A program made the translations under genes and the position numbers. From contig NZ_CABVGP010000001.1 in NCBI RefSeq assembly GCF_902497555.1, positions 3,390,501 through 3,454,500 of the forward strand: 64,000 nucleotides of DNA. The letters run 5' to 3'. The stretch comes from Amycolatopsis camponoti. GTDB lineage: Bacteria; Actinomycetota; Actinomycetes; Mycobacteriales; Pseudonocardiaceae. The notes below the pieces were generated by a model. The model saw nothing but the letters and a program-made list of their open reading frames with translations, searched no databases and had not been told where the DNA came from. Below are positions 8,531-16,968 of the stretch, piece by piece. Each line of letters opens with the position of its first letter. Position 1 is the first letter of the stretch.

Positions 8531-9198
8531 CGGTCCTCGATCCGCCGGGGCCGGCCGTACCCGGTTCGCACGGCCGCGGTCACGACGGCTTCCTGTTGCC
8601 ACTCGTCCAGTGCCCGCGGCGCGCCGAGCGCCGCCGCCCGGACGTACAGGCCACACGCCCACTCCAGCAGCAGTGCGTTGTCCATCGCCGCGTCGAGCGT
8701 CGGCCCGTGGGCGATCGCGCCGTGGTTGGCCAGCAGCGCCGCCGCCTTGCCCTCGAGCGCCGCGAGCGTCCCGGCGGCCAGCTCCGCGGACCCGAACACG
8801 GCGAACGGCGCGACCCGGACCGAGCCGCCCAGCGCGAGCTGCTGGTAGTGCACGCAGGGCAGCTCGTCGAGCACCAGCGACACCGCCGTGGCCTGCGGCG
8901 AGTGCGTGTGCACGACCGCGCCCACGTCGTAGCGCCGGTAGATCCCCAGGTGCAGCTCGAGTTCCGACGTCGGCGTGAGCTCTCCGGCGACGACCGTGCC
9001 GTCGAGGTCGACGACCGTCACGTCGTCCGGCGTGGCCGCACCCAGCACGATCCCCGTCGCGGTCACCGCCACGTGCTCGCCGGCCCGGACGCTGACGTTG
9101 CCCGCCGTGCCGATCAGCAGGCCCTCGCCGGCCAGGCCGTTGCTGGCGCGGGCGACCGCCCGCCGCGCGTCGTCGAGTTCGGAACTTCCCACTGCCAT
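8527..9198 (-). CDS. Class II aldolase/adducin-family protein (fuculose-phosphate aldolase-like)
   Basis: A 223-aa zinc-dependent aldolase fold. GTAGNVSVR is the phosphate-binding loop, ELELHLGIYRR and VVHTHSPQA provide acid/base and metal His residues, and LLANHGAIAHG supplies the third metal His. Family members cleave L-fuculose-1-phosphate, L-rhamnulose-1-phosphate or related keto-sugar phosphates, or epimerise ribulose-5-phosphate. It is the first gene of a two-gene operon with the downstream kinase and is divergent from a TetR regulator 55 bases away, which is the likely local repressor. Confidence 0.85.
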   Translation of the reverse strand: MAVGSSELDDARRAVARASNGLAGEGLLIGTAGNVSVRAGEHVAVTATGIVLGAATPDDVTVVDLDGTVVAGELTPTSELELHLGIYRRYDVGAVVHTHSPQATAVSLVLDELPCVHYQQLALGGSVRVAPFAVFGSAELAAGTLAALEGKAAALLANHGAIAHGPTLDAAMDNALLLEWACGLYVRAAALGAPRALDEWQQEAVVTAAVRTGYGRPRRIEDR

Positions 9199-9253
9199 CG
9201 CCCGAGGCTAGAATAAATGCGAAACAAAGTCACGTTCAGGTTTGGAGCGAACG
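9199..9253. promoter_or_regulatory. Divergent promoter region between aldolase and TetR genes
   Basis: This 55-base interval drives transcription both ways. The unusually A/T-rich core around 9209-9222 reads TAGAAT on the + strand, a -10-like hexamer, and contains TATTCT on the other strand, so the two promoters probably overlap. A repressor bound here would silence both units. No clear palindrome was found. Confidence 0.45.
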
Positions 9254-9850
9254 ATGCTGCGGCGCGTACCGCGTCAGGCCCGGGCCCGCGAAAAGCTGGC
9301 GCGGGTGCTCGAGGCCGCCGACCGGCTGCTCGCCGAAGAGGGCGTCGAGGCCCTGACGACGACCCGGGTCGCCGCCGCGGCCGGCGTCTCCGTCGGGACG
9401 CTGTACCAGTACCTGCCGGACCGCGACGCCATCACCGAGGCACTGGCCGACGGCTACCTCGCCCGGCTGGAAGACCTCATGACGGCGTTCGCGGATCAGG
9501 CGGCGAAGGAGACCTGGGACGATCCCGTCGGCCTGCTCGTCGACGCGTTCGCCGCGCTCTACCGCGCCGAGCCCGGGTTCCGGGCCCTCTGGCTGGGCCG
9601 CGGGCTCACCGAGGCGACGCGGGAAGCCGACGTCGCCCACAAGCGCGTGATGGCCACCGGAGTGCACCGCGTGCTCGTCGCCCAGGGCGTCCTCCGCGAC
9701 GACGAGGAAGCCGCGACGGCGTGCCGCACCGCCTTCCTCGCCGCCGACGCCGTCATCCAGGAGGCGTTCCGCGCCGACCCCGAGGGCGCCGCCGGACTTC
9801 TCGACCAGCTCAAGGCGATGCTCCGGGCCTACCTGGAGCGGCTCGTCTAG
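9254..9850 (+). CDS. TetR-family transcriptional regulator
   Basis: A 198-aa TetR protein. The N-terminal helix-turn-helix spans roughly residues 15-55: [19 protein letters not shown], then the recognition helix [16 protein letters not shown]. The ligand-binding C-terminal half is all-helical and diverse. The ATG has GGAG eight bases upstream; a TTG twelve bases earlier is weaker. It is divergent from the aldolase/kinase operon and is likely its repressor. The thymidylate synthase gene begins only ten bases after its stop, so read-through into thyA is possible. Confidence 0.85.
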   Translation: MLRRVPRQARAREKLARVLEAADRLLAEEGVEALTTTRVAAAAGVSVGTLYQYLPDRDAITEALADGYLARLEDLMTAFADQAAKETWDDPVGLLVDAFAALYRAEPGFRALWLGRGLTEATREADVAHKRVMATGVHRVLVAQGVLRDDEEAATACRTAFLAADAVIQEAFRADPEGAAGLLDQLKAMLRAYLERLV

Positions 9851-9860
9851 GCTCCCGGGC

Positions 9861-10658
9861 ATGCCCGACACGCAGTACGAAGACCTCCTCCGTCATGTTC
9901 TCGACTCCGGCGCCCGCAAGGCGGACCGGACCGGCACGGGCACGCGGTCGATCTTCGGGCACCAGCTGCGCTACCGCCTGGCCGACGGGTTCCCGCTGGT
10001 CACGACCAAGAAGGTGCACTTCCGCTCGGTCGCGTACGAGCTGTTGTGGTTCCTGCGCGGCGACGGCAACGTCGAGTGGCTCCAGGAGAACGGCGTCACG
10101 ATCTGGGACGAGTGGGCGGCACCGGACGGCGACCTCGGCCCGGTCTACGGCGTCCAGTGGCGGTCGTGGCCGACCCCGGACGGCGGGCACGTCGACCAGA
10201 TCGCCGAGGTGCTGCGCACGCTGCGCGAGAACCCGGACTCCCGGCGGATCATCGTCTCGGCGTGGAACGTCGCCGACATCCCGCGGATGGCGCTGCCGCC
10301 GTGCCACGCGTTCTTCCAGTTCTACGTCGCCGACGGCGAGCTGTCCTGTCAGCTGTACCAGCGCAGCGCGGACCTGTTCCTCGGCGTGCCGTTCAACATC
10401 GCGAGTTACGCGCTGCTGACGCACATGATCGCCGAGCAGGTCGGCCTGCGCCCCGGCGACTTCGTGTGGACCGGCGGCGACTGTCACATCTACGACAACC
10501 ACGAGGAGCAGGTCCGCAAGCAGCTCGCCCGGGACGCGCGGCCGTTCCCCACGCTGAGCCTCAAGCAGGCGGACAGCCTCTTCGACTACACCTACGACGA
10601 CATCGCGCTCGACGGCTACGACCCGCACCCCGGCATCAAAGCGCCGGTGGCGGTGTGA
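9861..10658 (+). CDS. thyA: Thymidylate synthase
   Basis: A 265-aa ThyA of normal length. It methylates dUMP to dTMP with 5,10-methylene-tetrahydrofolate, releasing dihydrofolate. The catalytic cysteine motif is [12 protein letters not shown], the dUMP phosphate site is [13 protein letters not shown], the folate loop is LLTHMIAEQ, and the C-terminus GIKAPVAV is the canonical closing tail. The folA start overlaps its stop (GTGA), coupling the enzyme that makes dihydrofolate with the one that recycles it. Many actinomycetes rely on ThyX; this organism has at least ThyA. Confidence 0.97.
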   Translation: MPDTQYEDLLRHVLDSGARKADRTGTGTRSIFGHQLRYRLADGFPLVTTKKVHFRSVAYELLWFLRGDGNVEWLQENGVTIWDEWAAPDGDLGPVYGVQWRSWPTPDGGHVDQIAEVLRTLRENPDSRRIIVSAWNVADIPRMALPPCHAFFQFYVADGELSCQLYQRSADLFLGVPFNIASYALLTHMIAEQVGLRPGDFVWTGGDCHIYDNHEEQVRKQLARDARPFPTLSLKQADSLFDYTYDDIALDGYDPHPGIKAPVAV

Positions 10659-11113
10659 TCGGGCTGGTCTGGGCGCAGTCGGCGAACGGCGTCATCGGCC
10701 GCGACGGCGCGCTGCCGTGGCACCTCCCGGAGGACCTGAAACACTTCCGCACGCTGACGTCGGGCGCGACCGTCCTCATGGGACGCCGCACGTGGGAGTC
10801 GCTGCCGCCGCGGTTCCGCCCGCTGCCGGGCCGGCGCAACCTCGTGCTGTCGTCGGCGCCGCAGGAGGGTGCCGAGACGTTCGCCGACCTGGCACCGGCG
10901 CTGGCCGCGGCGTCCGGCGACGGCTGGGTGATCGGCGGGGCGGCGGTGTACCGGGCGGCGCTGCCGTTCGCGGACCGGATCGTGGTGACGGAGATCCGGG
11001 AGACCTTCGAGGGCGACACCCGGGCGCCGGAGGTCGGGCGGGCGCCGGACTCCGCGGGGGAGTGGCAGGAGTCGTCGACCGGACTGCACTACCGGTTCCT
11101 GACTTGGGGCTAG
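10655..11113 (+). CDS. folA: Dihydrofolate reductase
   Basis: A 152-aa DHFR. It reduces dihydrofolate to tetrahydrofolate with NADPH. Signature segments are [25 protein letters not shown], with the Met20-type loop and the active-site Asp/Glu region, then [12 protein letters not shown] and the NADPH loop WVIGGAAVY. The GTG start overlaps the thyA stop by four bases, confirming a thyA-folA operon. The sequence gives no sign of trimethoprim resistance changes. Confidence 0.95.
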   Translation: MIGLVWAQSANGVIGRDGALPWHLPEDLKHFRTLTSGATVLMGRRTWESLPPRFRPLPGRRNLVLSSAPQEGAETFADLAPALAAASGDGWVIGGAAVYRAALPFADRIVVTEIRETFEGDTRAPEVGRAPDSAGEWQESSTGLHYRFLTWG

Positions 11114-11322
11114 TTCGCGGCTTTCCGCCATCCGCCGGTTGACGCGGAAGGCGCCGGAGGTCAACTGGGAACCGGGACCGCGAGCGCCGCCGATCACCCA
11201 GCCGTCATGGGCTGGGCGTCGTGGAACTCCTTCGCAGCGCCCGCCGGGGAACTCCACCGCGGCCGGTTCGTGCGTGTGGTCGACGGCCACCGTCACGTAG
11301 CCCTCGCCCGATTTCGTCCCGG

Positions 11323-11811
11323 TCAGGGTCGGCGTCGCCGCGTCAGGGCGAAGAAGACCGCGGACGCGGCCGCCAGTACCGCCGACAGGCAGATCAGGAA
11401 GATCGTGGCCCCGGCGAACTCCGGCGGGTCGCGGACGTCCCACAGCGTGACGTCCGGCCGGTCGGGGTCGTAGCGGATGGCGAGCCGGTCGCCGATCGCC
11501 GGCTGCGGATCCCGGGGGAAGTCGTCGAGTTCGGTGCTGACCTCGCGGCCGGTTGCGGTGGTGAAGCCGACGCTCAGGTTGTAGCCGCCGCGGATCGCCA
11601 GGACCTCCTTGACGGTCGCGACCGTCTCCACCCCGGAAGCACGCATGTGGGCCTGGTAGCGCTGCACGGCGAAGGCCCCGCACCCGACGGCCAGCGCCAG
11701 CACGAGCCCGGCGGCGGTGACCCAGAGCCCGGCCCGCCCGCGCAGTCCGCGCTCGCGCGGCCGGCGTCTGCGCGGTTTCCGGACCCAGGCGACCCGCACC
11801 GGCTCGTTCAC
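11323..11811 (-). CDS. DUF3592-family membrane protein
   Basis: A 162-aa protein with a basic N-terminus (RKPRRRRPRERG), a membrane segment at about residues 28-48, an extracytoplasmic beta-rich domain with the DUF3592 pattern (GVETVATVKEV, then VGFTTATGREV and IGDRLAIRYDPDRP), and a second membrane segment near the C-terminus. DUF3592 proteins have no established function. The 209 bases between its end and the folA stop show no gene that I can support. Confidence 0.75.
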   Translation of the reverse strand: MNEPVRVAWVRKPRRRRPRERGLRGRAGLWVTAAGLVLALAVGCGAFAVQRYQAHMRASGVETVATVKEVLAIRGGYNLSVGFTTATGREVSTELDDFPRDPQPAIGDRLAIRYDPDRPDVTLWDVRDPPEFAGATIFLICLSAVLAAASAVFFALTRRRRP

Positions 11812-11834
11812 GCTCCCATTATGGGCGACGCGAT

Positions 11835-11867
11835 GCGGCCCCGGGGAAAGTTCGTCCCCGGGGCCGC
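11835..11867 (-). terminator. Hairpin terminator after the snapalysin gene
   Basis: Perfect 13-bp arms GCGGCCCCGGGGA and TCCCCGGGGCCGC enclose a seven-base loop. It lies 14 bases beyond the stop of the snapalysin gene on the minus strand. There is no long U-tract, as is common for actinomycete terminators. Confidence 0.75.
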
Positions 11868-11880
11868 ACCCAGCTTCGGA

Positions 11881-12447
11881 TCAGTAGCCGTAGATCGTCT
11901 CGTAGATCTGCTGGCCGGCCTGGTTCGTCGCCGCGAGGCCGTTGGCCCACAGCGAGTTGACCCGGCTGCGCTCGGCGGAGTTCGGCACCGCGTTGGTGCA
12001 GGACGGGCCGGGGCCGCCGCCGGACATCAGTTCCGAGCACGGGCCCGAGTAGTGGTCGGGCAGCCCGAGGGCGTGCCCGGTCTCGTGTGCCGCGATGCGG
12101 GTCGGGTTGTACTGGCGGGCCTGGGTGTAGTCGATGAAGATGGTGCCGCTGCCGTGCCCGTTGGTCGAGGCGTAGGACCCGCGGGGGTCGTTGCCCTCGG
12201 TGTAGCGCAGGCTCGCGCCGGAGTTGCGCTCGACCAGTCTGACGTTGGTCACGCTGCGGTTCCAGTTGGCGGCACCGGCGTTGATCACCGAGCGGAACGA
12301 CGGTGCGCTGGCGGTGCTGTAGTAGACCGTGGTGACGGCCGCTTCCTGCTGGGTGCCGGCCGGAGCGGCGGACGCGGTGCCCGCGGCGATCGGCGTCACG
12401 GCCAGGGCCAGCGCGACAGCGCCGGCCAGGGCGAACTTCCTCGACAT
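11881..12447 (-). CDS. Snapalysin-family secreted zinc metalloprotease (M7)
   Basis: A 188-aa secreted protease. The first 28 or so residues form a signal peptide (basic start, hydrophobic core, AGTASAAPA cleavage region). The metal site is [12 protein letters not shown], matching the extended HExxHxxGxxD motif of small neutral proteases such as snapalysin of Streptomyces. Two cysteines (GPCSELM and PSCTNAV) can form the conserved disulfide. It degrades extracellular protein such as milk casein. The start has GAGGAG about seven bases upstream. Confidence 0.9.
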   Translation of the reverse strand: MSRKFALAGAVALALAVTPIAAGTASAAPAGTQQEAAVTTVYYSTASAPSFRSVINAGAANWNRSVTNVRLVERNSGASLRYTEGNDPRGSYASTNGHGSGTIFIDYTQARQYNPTRIAAHETGHALGLPDHYSGPCSELMSGGGPGPSCTNAVPNSAERSRVNSLWANGLAATNQAGQQIYETIYGY

Positions 12448-12570
12448 CGGAAGACTCCTCGTAGGGGACGGGGATTTGCCGGATTTGCGCGCGCTGTCGA
12501 AAATTTACCTGGTGTTAGCGTCCACGGGAGCCGACTTCCGTAGGGCGGTGCGAGTGGTGATTTCCCAACA

Positions 12571-13152
12571 CTATTTACGGGTTGACAGGCCGTCCGTGGT
12601 GTCGGACGTCAGGTCGAGCAGCTGCTGTTCGAGCCGGCGGGCGGCCGGCACCGCGAGGCCGACCCCCCAGAGCGGGGCCGTGCTCGCCCCGTCCGCCGCC
12701 GCGACCACCAGGGTGACCACGTGGTCGGGGAGGCCGTCGTCGTGGAGGTCGCGGTCCCAGCGTTCGGCGTCCGCGCGGGCGAGTGCCGCGATTTCGGGGA
12801 TCGAAATCAACTGGGCGATCAACGCGATGTTTTCGCGCACGGCGACCTCGTCGTACGACGTGTCCAGCGATGCCCGGATGTAGGCGCGGGTCAGCCGGCC
12901 CGCGCGGGTGTCTTCCGGGTCGAGCGCCGCCAGCACCTCGGCGCGGAAGGTGTCCAGGATGTCCTGGGCGAGTGCGCGCACCAGGGCGTCCTTCGCGGGG
13001 AAGTGGTACAGGAGCCCGCCTTTCGACACCCCGGCCGCCTTGGCGATGTCGTCGAGCGACGCCGAGACACCCCGCGTGCGGATGACCGTCCCGGCCGCGT
13101 CGAGCAGCGCCCGGCGCGTCTCTTCCGGGCTGCGTCCGGCTTTTCGGGGCAT
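12571..13152 (-). CDS. TetR-family repressor of the adjacent MFS efflux gene
   Basis: A 193-aa TetR protein. The helix-turn-helix spans residues 12-55 (LLDAAGTVIRTRGV, DDIAKAAGVSKGGLLYHFPAKD). The SKGGLLYHFP recognition helix is typical of multidrug-efflux repressors. It starts two bases after the stop of the MFS gene, so it is co-transcribed with and probably represses that gene through the palindrome at 14655-14686. The C-terminal domain will bind the inducing compound. Confidence 0.88.
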   Translation of the reverse strand: MPRKAGRSPEETRRALLDAAGTVIRTRGVSASLDDIAKAAGVSKGGLLYHFPAKDALVRALAQDILDTFRAEVLAALDPEDTRAGRLTRAYIRASLDTSYDEVAVRENIALIAQLISIPEIAALARADAERWDRDLHDDGLPDHVVTLVVAAADGASTAPLWGVGLAVPAARRLEQQLLDLTSDTTDGLSTRK

Positions 13153-13154
13153 GC

Positions 13155-14651
13155 TCAGTCCTTTCCGGACGGAATCGTACGCCAGGCGATCACCGCGGCG
13201 ACGGCGGTGACGCCCGCGGCCGCGAGCGACGTCACCTGCATCGCGCCGGTGAAGGCCTCCCGGGCGGTGTGCGCGAGCTCCGACTCCGGGGCGAGCACCC
13301 TCGCCGCGGACGCCAGGGAGTCGCGCGCCTCGGCCGGGATCGGGCCGGCGGGCAGGAAACCGCGGTAGGCCAGGGTGACCAGGGAGCCCAGGATCGCGAT
13401 GCCCAGCGCCGCACCGAGTTCGTACGCCGTCTCGGAGATCGCCGACGCCGAACCGGCCTTGTCCGGCGGGACGGCCGACAACACCGAGTCGACGGTCAGC
13501 GTCAGCGCGAGTCCCACCCCGAGCCCGACCGGGACGAGCGTCAGGCCCAGCCACCAGTACTGCGGGAGCGGCTCGGCGACGGCGACCAGGGCCAGACCCA
13601 GCGCGGCGACGGCGAGGGCGGCGGCGACCGCGCGTCCCTGGCCGAGCCGCCGGACGACCACGCCGACGGCGGCCACGACGACGATCGACGCGAGCGTCGC
13701 CGGCATTTCCGCGAACCCGGCCCGCAACGGTGAGAAGCCGCGGACGAGCTGCAGGTACTGCGAGAAGAAGAACAGCAGGCCCATCAACGCGAAGACCGCG
13801 ATGAAGCTCGCCAGGACCGCGCCGGTGAACGCGCCGTTGCGGAACAGGGTGACGTCGATCAGCGGATCGGCCGTCCGTCGCTGGCGGCGGACGAACAGGA
13901 CACCCGAGACGACGCCGACGGCGGCCGCGACGGCCACCTGCGCGTCGATCCCCGAACCGACGGCGTGCTTGACCGCGTAGACGAGCGGGACGATCGCGGC
14001 CATCGACAGGCCGGCCGAGAGCACGTCGAAGCGGCCCGGGTCCGGGTCGCGGGACTCCGGCAGCAGGAACGCGCCCGCGACGAGGAAGACGACGACGATC
14101 GGCACGTTGATCAGGAACACCGAGCCCCACCAGTAGTGCTCGAGGAGCGCGCCGCCGACGAGCGGGCCCAGCGCGATGCCGCCGCCGGACCCGGCCGACC
14201 AGACCGCGATGGCGCGGGTGCGCTCGCGCGGGTCGGGGAAGAGGGTGCGGATGAGTGACAGCGTGGACGGCATGATCGTCGCGCCGGCGATCCCGAGCAG
14301 CAGCCGGGCGAGGACGAGCACTCCGGCGGTGGGGGAGAACGCGGCCAGCGCGGACGCCAGCCCGAACGCCGCGGTGCCGATGAGCAGTACTCGCTTGCGG
14401 CCGAAGCGGTCGGCGAGGTTCCCGGCCGTGACGAGCAGGCCGGCCAGGGCGAGGGAGTAGATGTCGCCGATCCAGAGGATTTCGATCGCGGTCGGCGCGA
14501 GCTCACGGGTGAGCGAGGGGACGGCGAGGTAGAGCACCGTGCCGTCGACCGCGAGCAGGAGCACGGCGCCGACCAGCACGCTCAACGCGGCCCACCGGTG
14601 GCGGTGGCTGAGGGGCCCGGCCGTTTCCCGGGTCGGCTGACTTGTGGTCAT
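13155..14651 (-). CDS. MFS drug exporter, DHA2 (14-TM, EmrB/QacA-like)
   Basis: A 498-aa transporter with about fourteen hydrophobic segments. Motif D1 appears as LLAVDGTVLYLAVPSL in the first segment, motif A as GNLADRFGRKRVLLIG, and the antiporter motif C region as GSGGGIALGPLVGGALLE. These belong to the QacA/EmrB drug:H+ antiporter family that exports cations, dyes or antibiotics. It is the first gene of an operon with its own TetR repressor, and the operator lies within its 5' leader. Confidence 0.9.
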   Translation of the reverse strand: MTTSQPTRETAGPLSHRHRWAALSVLVGAVLLLAVDGTVLYLAVPSLTRELAPTAIEILWIGDIYSLALAGLLVTAGNLADRFGRKRVLLIGTAAFGLASALAAFSPTAGVLVLARLLLGIAGATIMPSTLSLIRTLFPDPRERTRAIAVWSAGSGGGIALGPLVGGALLEHYWWGSVFLINVPIVVVFLVAGAFLLPESRDPDPGRFDVLSAGLSMAAIVPLVYAVKHAVGSGIDAQVAVAAAVGVVSGVLFVRRQRRTADPLIDVTLFRNGAFTGAVLASFIAVFALMGLLFFFSQYLQLVRGFSPLRAGFAEMPATLASIVVVAAVGVVVRRLGQGRAVAAALAVAALGLALVAVAEPLPQYWWLGLTLVPVGLGVGLALTLTVDSVLSAVPPDKAGSASAISETAYELGAALGIAILGSLVTLAYRGFLPAGPIPAEARDSLASAARVLAPESELAHTAREAFTGAMQVTSLAAAGVTAVAAVIAWRTIPSGKD

Positions 14652-14654
14652 GCG

Positions 14655-14686
14655 ACTTACTGTACCGTCTGGACGGTACAGTAAGT
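14655..14686. promoter_or_regulatory. TetR operator palindrome
   Basis: Perfect 15-bp arms ACTTACTGTACCGTC and GACGGTACAGTAAGT are separated by only two bases (TG). The element ends three bases before the ATG of the MFS exporter on the minus strand. Its length and symmetry fit binding of two TetR dimers in the QacR manner, by the TetR protein encoded in the same operon. Confidence 0.88.
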
Positions 14687-14722
14687 GGGCCGGAGTGAGT
14701 CATCGCACGGAGAGGGGTGGCC

Positions 14723-15004
14723 TCAGCTGTCCGGCTGGACGACCGGCCCGCGTCCGGACAGCGCCAGTTCCTCGGCGAGGATGAGGTTGACGTGCACGGA
14801 GGCGTGGCCCAGCACGCGCCGGGCCGCGGCGACCGCGGTCAGGGCCACGAGGATGCCGGTGCCCGCGAGCAGGCCCCCGACGGTGTCCCCGGGGATCACG
14901 GCGGCGACGGTGGCGGCCACGAGAACGGGCGGCCACCAGCGGGCGGGGTGGGCGTGCCGCGGGCGCCGGAGTCCGGCTCGCGTGGGTTGCCGGTGCAGGG
15001 CCAT
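14723..15004 (-). CDS. Small membrane protein of unknown function
   Basis: A 93-aa protein with a short basic N-terminus and a hydrophobic hairpin at about residues 25-60 (VLVAATVAAVIPGDTVGG, LLAGTGILVALTAVAAA). A soluble tail with NLILAEELALSGRG follows. The start is well supported by GGAGG four bases before the ATG. I do not recognise the family. It lies between the MFS/TetR unit and a divergent small gene and has no partner that suggests a role. Confidence 0.6.
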   Translation of the reverse strand: MALHRQPTRAGLRRPRHAHPARWWPPVLVAATVAAVIPGDTVGGLLAGTGILVALTAVAAARRVLGHASVHVNLILAEELALSGRGPVVQPDS

Positions 15005-15231
15005 GTCGCCTCCGATCCGCCGCCGGGTGGTCCTGCATCATGACTGACCGGCTCGTCCGGGTTACCGGGTATTCGCGTTCCGTACACGATCGCCCGAAAT
15101 CTCCGTCGAACGGCGCAATCGGCGCCTGCTGTGGGTGGCCCGGGCCGGCGTGGAGATCACCACATCGGGGCTCGAAGTCTGTTCGATCAAGTGTTAGCCC
15201 GAGGTGCTTAGGATGGAGGGAGGAGGTGGAC

Positions 15232-15462
15232 ATGACGTCGGAAGAGCTGATGATCGAGTTCGCCTTGACGCGCCTCGACCACCCGGACCTGGACCTCGAG
15301 GACCTGGCGGCGCTCGTGGTGCGGCGGGGCGGGCCCGAGCGGGTGCTGGAGTTCGCTTCGGCGAACTTGGCGGAGCGAGGGGAGTTGAGGGCGGCACTGT
15401 TCCCGGCGGCGGTCGAGCACGTGCTGCGGGTGGTGCTCACGCTGCGGGGGCCGTCGGACTAG
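15232..15462 (+). CDS. Small acidic helical protein, unknown
   Basis: A 76-aa protein, rich in Leu, Glu and Asp (LDHPDLDLEDLAALVV, PERVLEFASANLAERGEL), with no membrane segment or known motif. The start has an extended Shine-Dalgarno region (GGGAGGAGG) about six bases upstream, the strongest in this stretch, so translation is likely. It looks like a small helical partner or regulator protein, but I cannot assign a function. Confidence 0.6.
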   Translation: MTSEELMIEFALTRLDHPDLDLEDLAALVVRRGGPERVLEFASANLAERGELRAALFPAAVEHVLRVVLTLRGPSD

Positions 15463-15648
15463 CTCGCGGGTCGGCTTTGCCGGGTGTCGCGGCTGGCTCT
15501 TGGAGGCGGCGGGGACCGATCGGGGCGACCGGTCGTTCTCCTGGTGCTGACTCGACCGCGCGGCGGATCCAAGTCCATCAGCGGCCGGGGCGACCGGTCG
15601 TTTGCTCGCTGTGCGGGCGGGATGCGCAGGGTTCCGGAGTGACCGCTC

Positions 15649-16860
15649 CTAAGCCCCACCCGCGGCCCGCCGCAGGCCGCGGCGGTCGAACACCAGCTCC
15701 CGAGCCGTCCCCAGCGCCGTGGCGATCGCCCCCGCCAGTACCGCGTCCTCACCCAGCTGCCCGGCGACGATCTCCGGTACCACCGGGACCGTCGCCGCCA
15801 ACGCCCGCCGCATCGGGGGCACCAGCAAGTCCGCGTTGCCCCCGATCCCGCCGCCCAGCACGATCAACCGCGGGTCGAGCACCGCGGTGACCGCCGCGAC
15901 CACGTAAGCCAGCTTCTCCGCTTCCTCCGCAACCACCCGAAGCGCCCGCGAATCTCCGCTCCGGGCCAACCGGAACACGTCCTTCGCCGACCGCGCCGGC
16001 AAGCCCGACGACCGAGCCGCCTCGACCACGGCCTGGCCCGCGGCCGCCGTCTCCATCGGGCCCGGCCGTCGCGTGCCCGCCTCCGACGGCGGGACGGGCC
16101 CGAACGGCAAGTCCGCGATCTCGCCCGCCGCGCCGTGGGCTCCGCGGAACAGACGGCCTTCCACCAGCAGCCCCATGCCGATCCCCGTGCCGACCGTCAG
16201 GCACACCAGCACGTCCACGCCCAGCGCCGCCCCGAGGGCGTGCTCGCCCACCGCGCACAGGTTCGCGTCGTTCTCCACCACGACGTCCGAACCCGCCGTC
16301 GCCAACGCCGCGACCAGCTCGTGCAGCAGCCCGCGTCGCTCCCAGCCCGGCAGGTTCGGCGCGCGGTGGACCGTGCCGGTCGCCGGGTCGGGGACGCCGG
16401 GTGTGCCGACCACCGTCGAGACGACGTCGCCGGGGGTGAGCCCGGCCGAAGTCACCGCCCGTTCGACGGATTCGCTGACGGTGCGCACCAAAGCGCTCGC
16501 GGAGCGGCACCGGTTGGGCTCGTCGAGCCGCGCGACGATGCTGCCCTCCAGGTCGGCCACGGCGATCCGGATCGCGCGCCGCCCGATGTCGACGCCGACG
16601 ACGTGCCCCGCGTCCGGCGCGGCCCGGTAGACGACCGCCGCGCGGCCCGGGCCGGCCAGGCTGTGGCCAGTGGTCCGGACCAGTCCGTGCTGCTCGAGAT
16701 CGAGGAGCGCCTGTCCCACGGTCGGTTTCGACAGCCCCGTCGCGGCCGCGATCTGCGGTCGTGTCGCTTCGCCCTGTCCGCGCAGCCGCTCCAGCACCAC
16801 GCGCTGGTTCAGCGCCCGCATGGTCGCCGGGGTTCCCACCTGCGGCCCGATTCGCCCCAC
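15649..16860 (-). CDS. ROK-family transcriptional repressor
   Basis: About 403 aa. An N-terminal winged helix (RPQIAAATGLSKPTVGQALLDLE) is followed by a sugar-kinase-like ROK domain with VGVDIGRRAIRIAV and the AHGAAGEI region. The ROK zinc motif (CxCGxxGCxE) is absent; the segment reads SEAGTRRPGPMETAA. I start at GTG 16860 because the longer version from GTG 16923 adds 21 residues with non-GC-rich codons and no ribosome site. It diverges from the APC/GH2/kinase operon and should repress it through the operator at 16931-16949, released by a sugar or sugar phosphate. Confidence 0.82.
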   Translation of the reverse strand: MGRIGPQVGTPATMRALNQRVVLERLRGQGEATRPQIAAATGLSKPTVGQALLDLEQHGLVRTTGHSLAGPGRAAVVYRAAPDAGHVVGVDIGRRAIRIAVADLEGSIVARLDEPNRCRSASALVRTVSESVERAVTSAGLTPGDVVSTVVGTPGVPDPATGTVHRAPNLPGWERRGLLHELVAALATAGSDVVVENDANLCAVGEHALGAALGVDVLVCLTVGTGIGMGLLVEGRLFRGAHGAAGEIADLPFGPVPPSEAGTRRPGPMETAAAGQAVVEAARSSGLPARSAKDVFRLARSGDSRALRVVAEEAEKLAYVVAAVTAVLDPRLIVLGGGIGGNADLLVPPMRRALAATVPVVPEIVAGQLGEDAVLAGAIATALGTARELVFDRRGLRRAAGGA

Positions 16861-16930
16861 GACGTCCCCATCTCCGATCCGCGTTGCCGCAAGTTTATCC
16901 ACGGAACTCTTTCGACTCCGCACGTTCTAT

Positions 16931-16949
16931 GTTAAGAAACTTTACTAAC
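16931..16949. promoter_or_regulatory. ROK-type operator between repressor and amino-sugar operon
   Basis: GTTAAGAAACTTTACTAAC is an imperfect 19-base palindrome (half-sites GTTAAGAAA and GTTAGTAAA). It matches in style the GTTAGGAAA-type sites of actinomycete ROK/NagC regulators. It lies 20 bases before the permease start and upstream of the ROK gene, so one site can control both directions. Confidence 0.72.
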
Positions 16950-16968
16950 TACTAGACGGAGGCACGCC

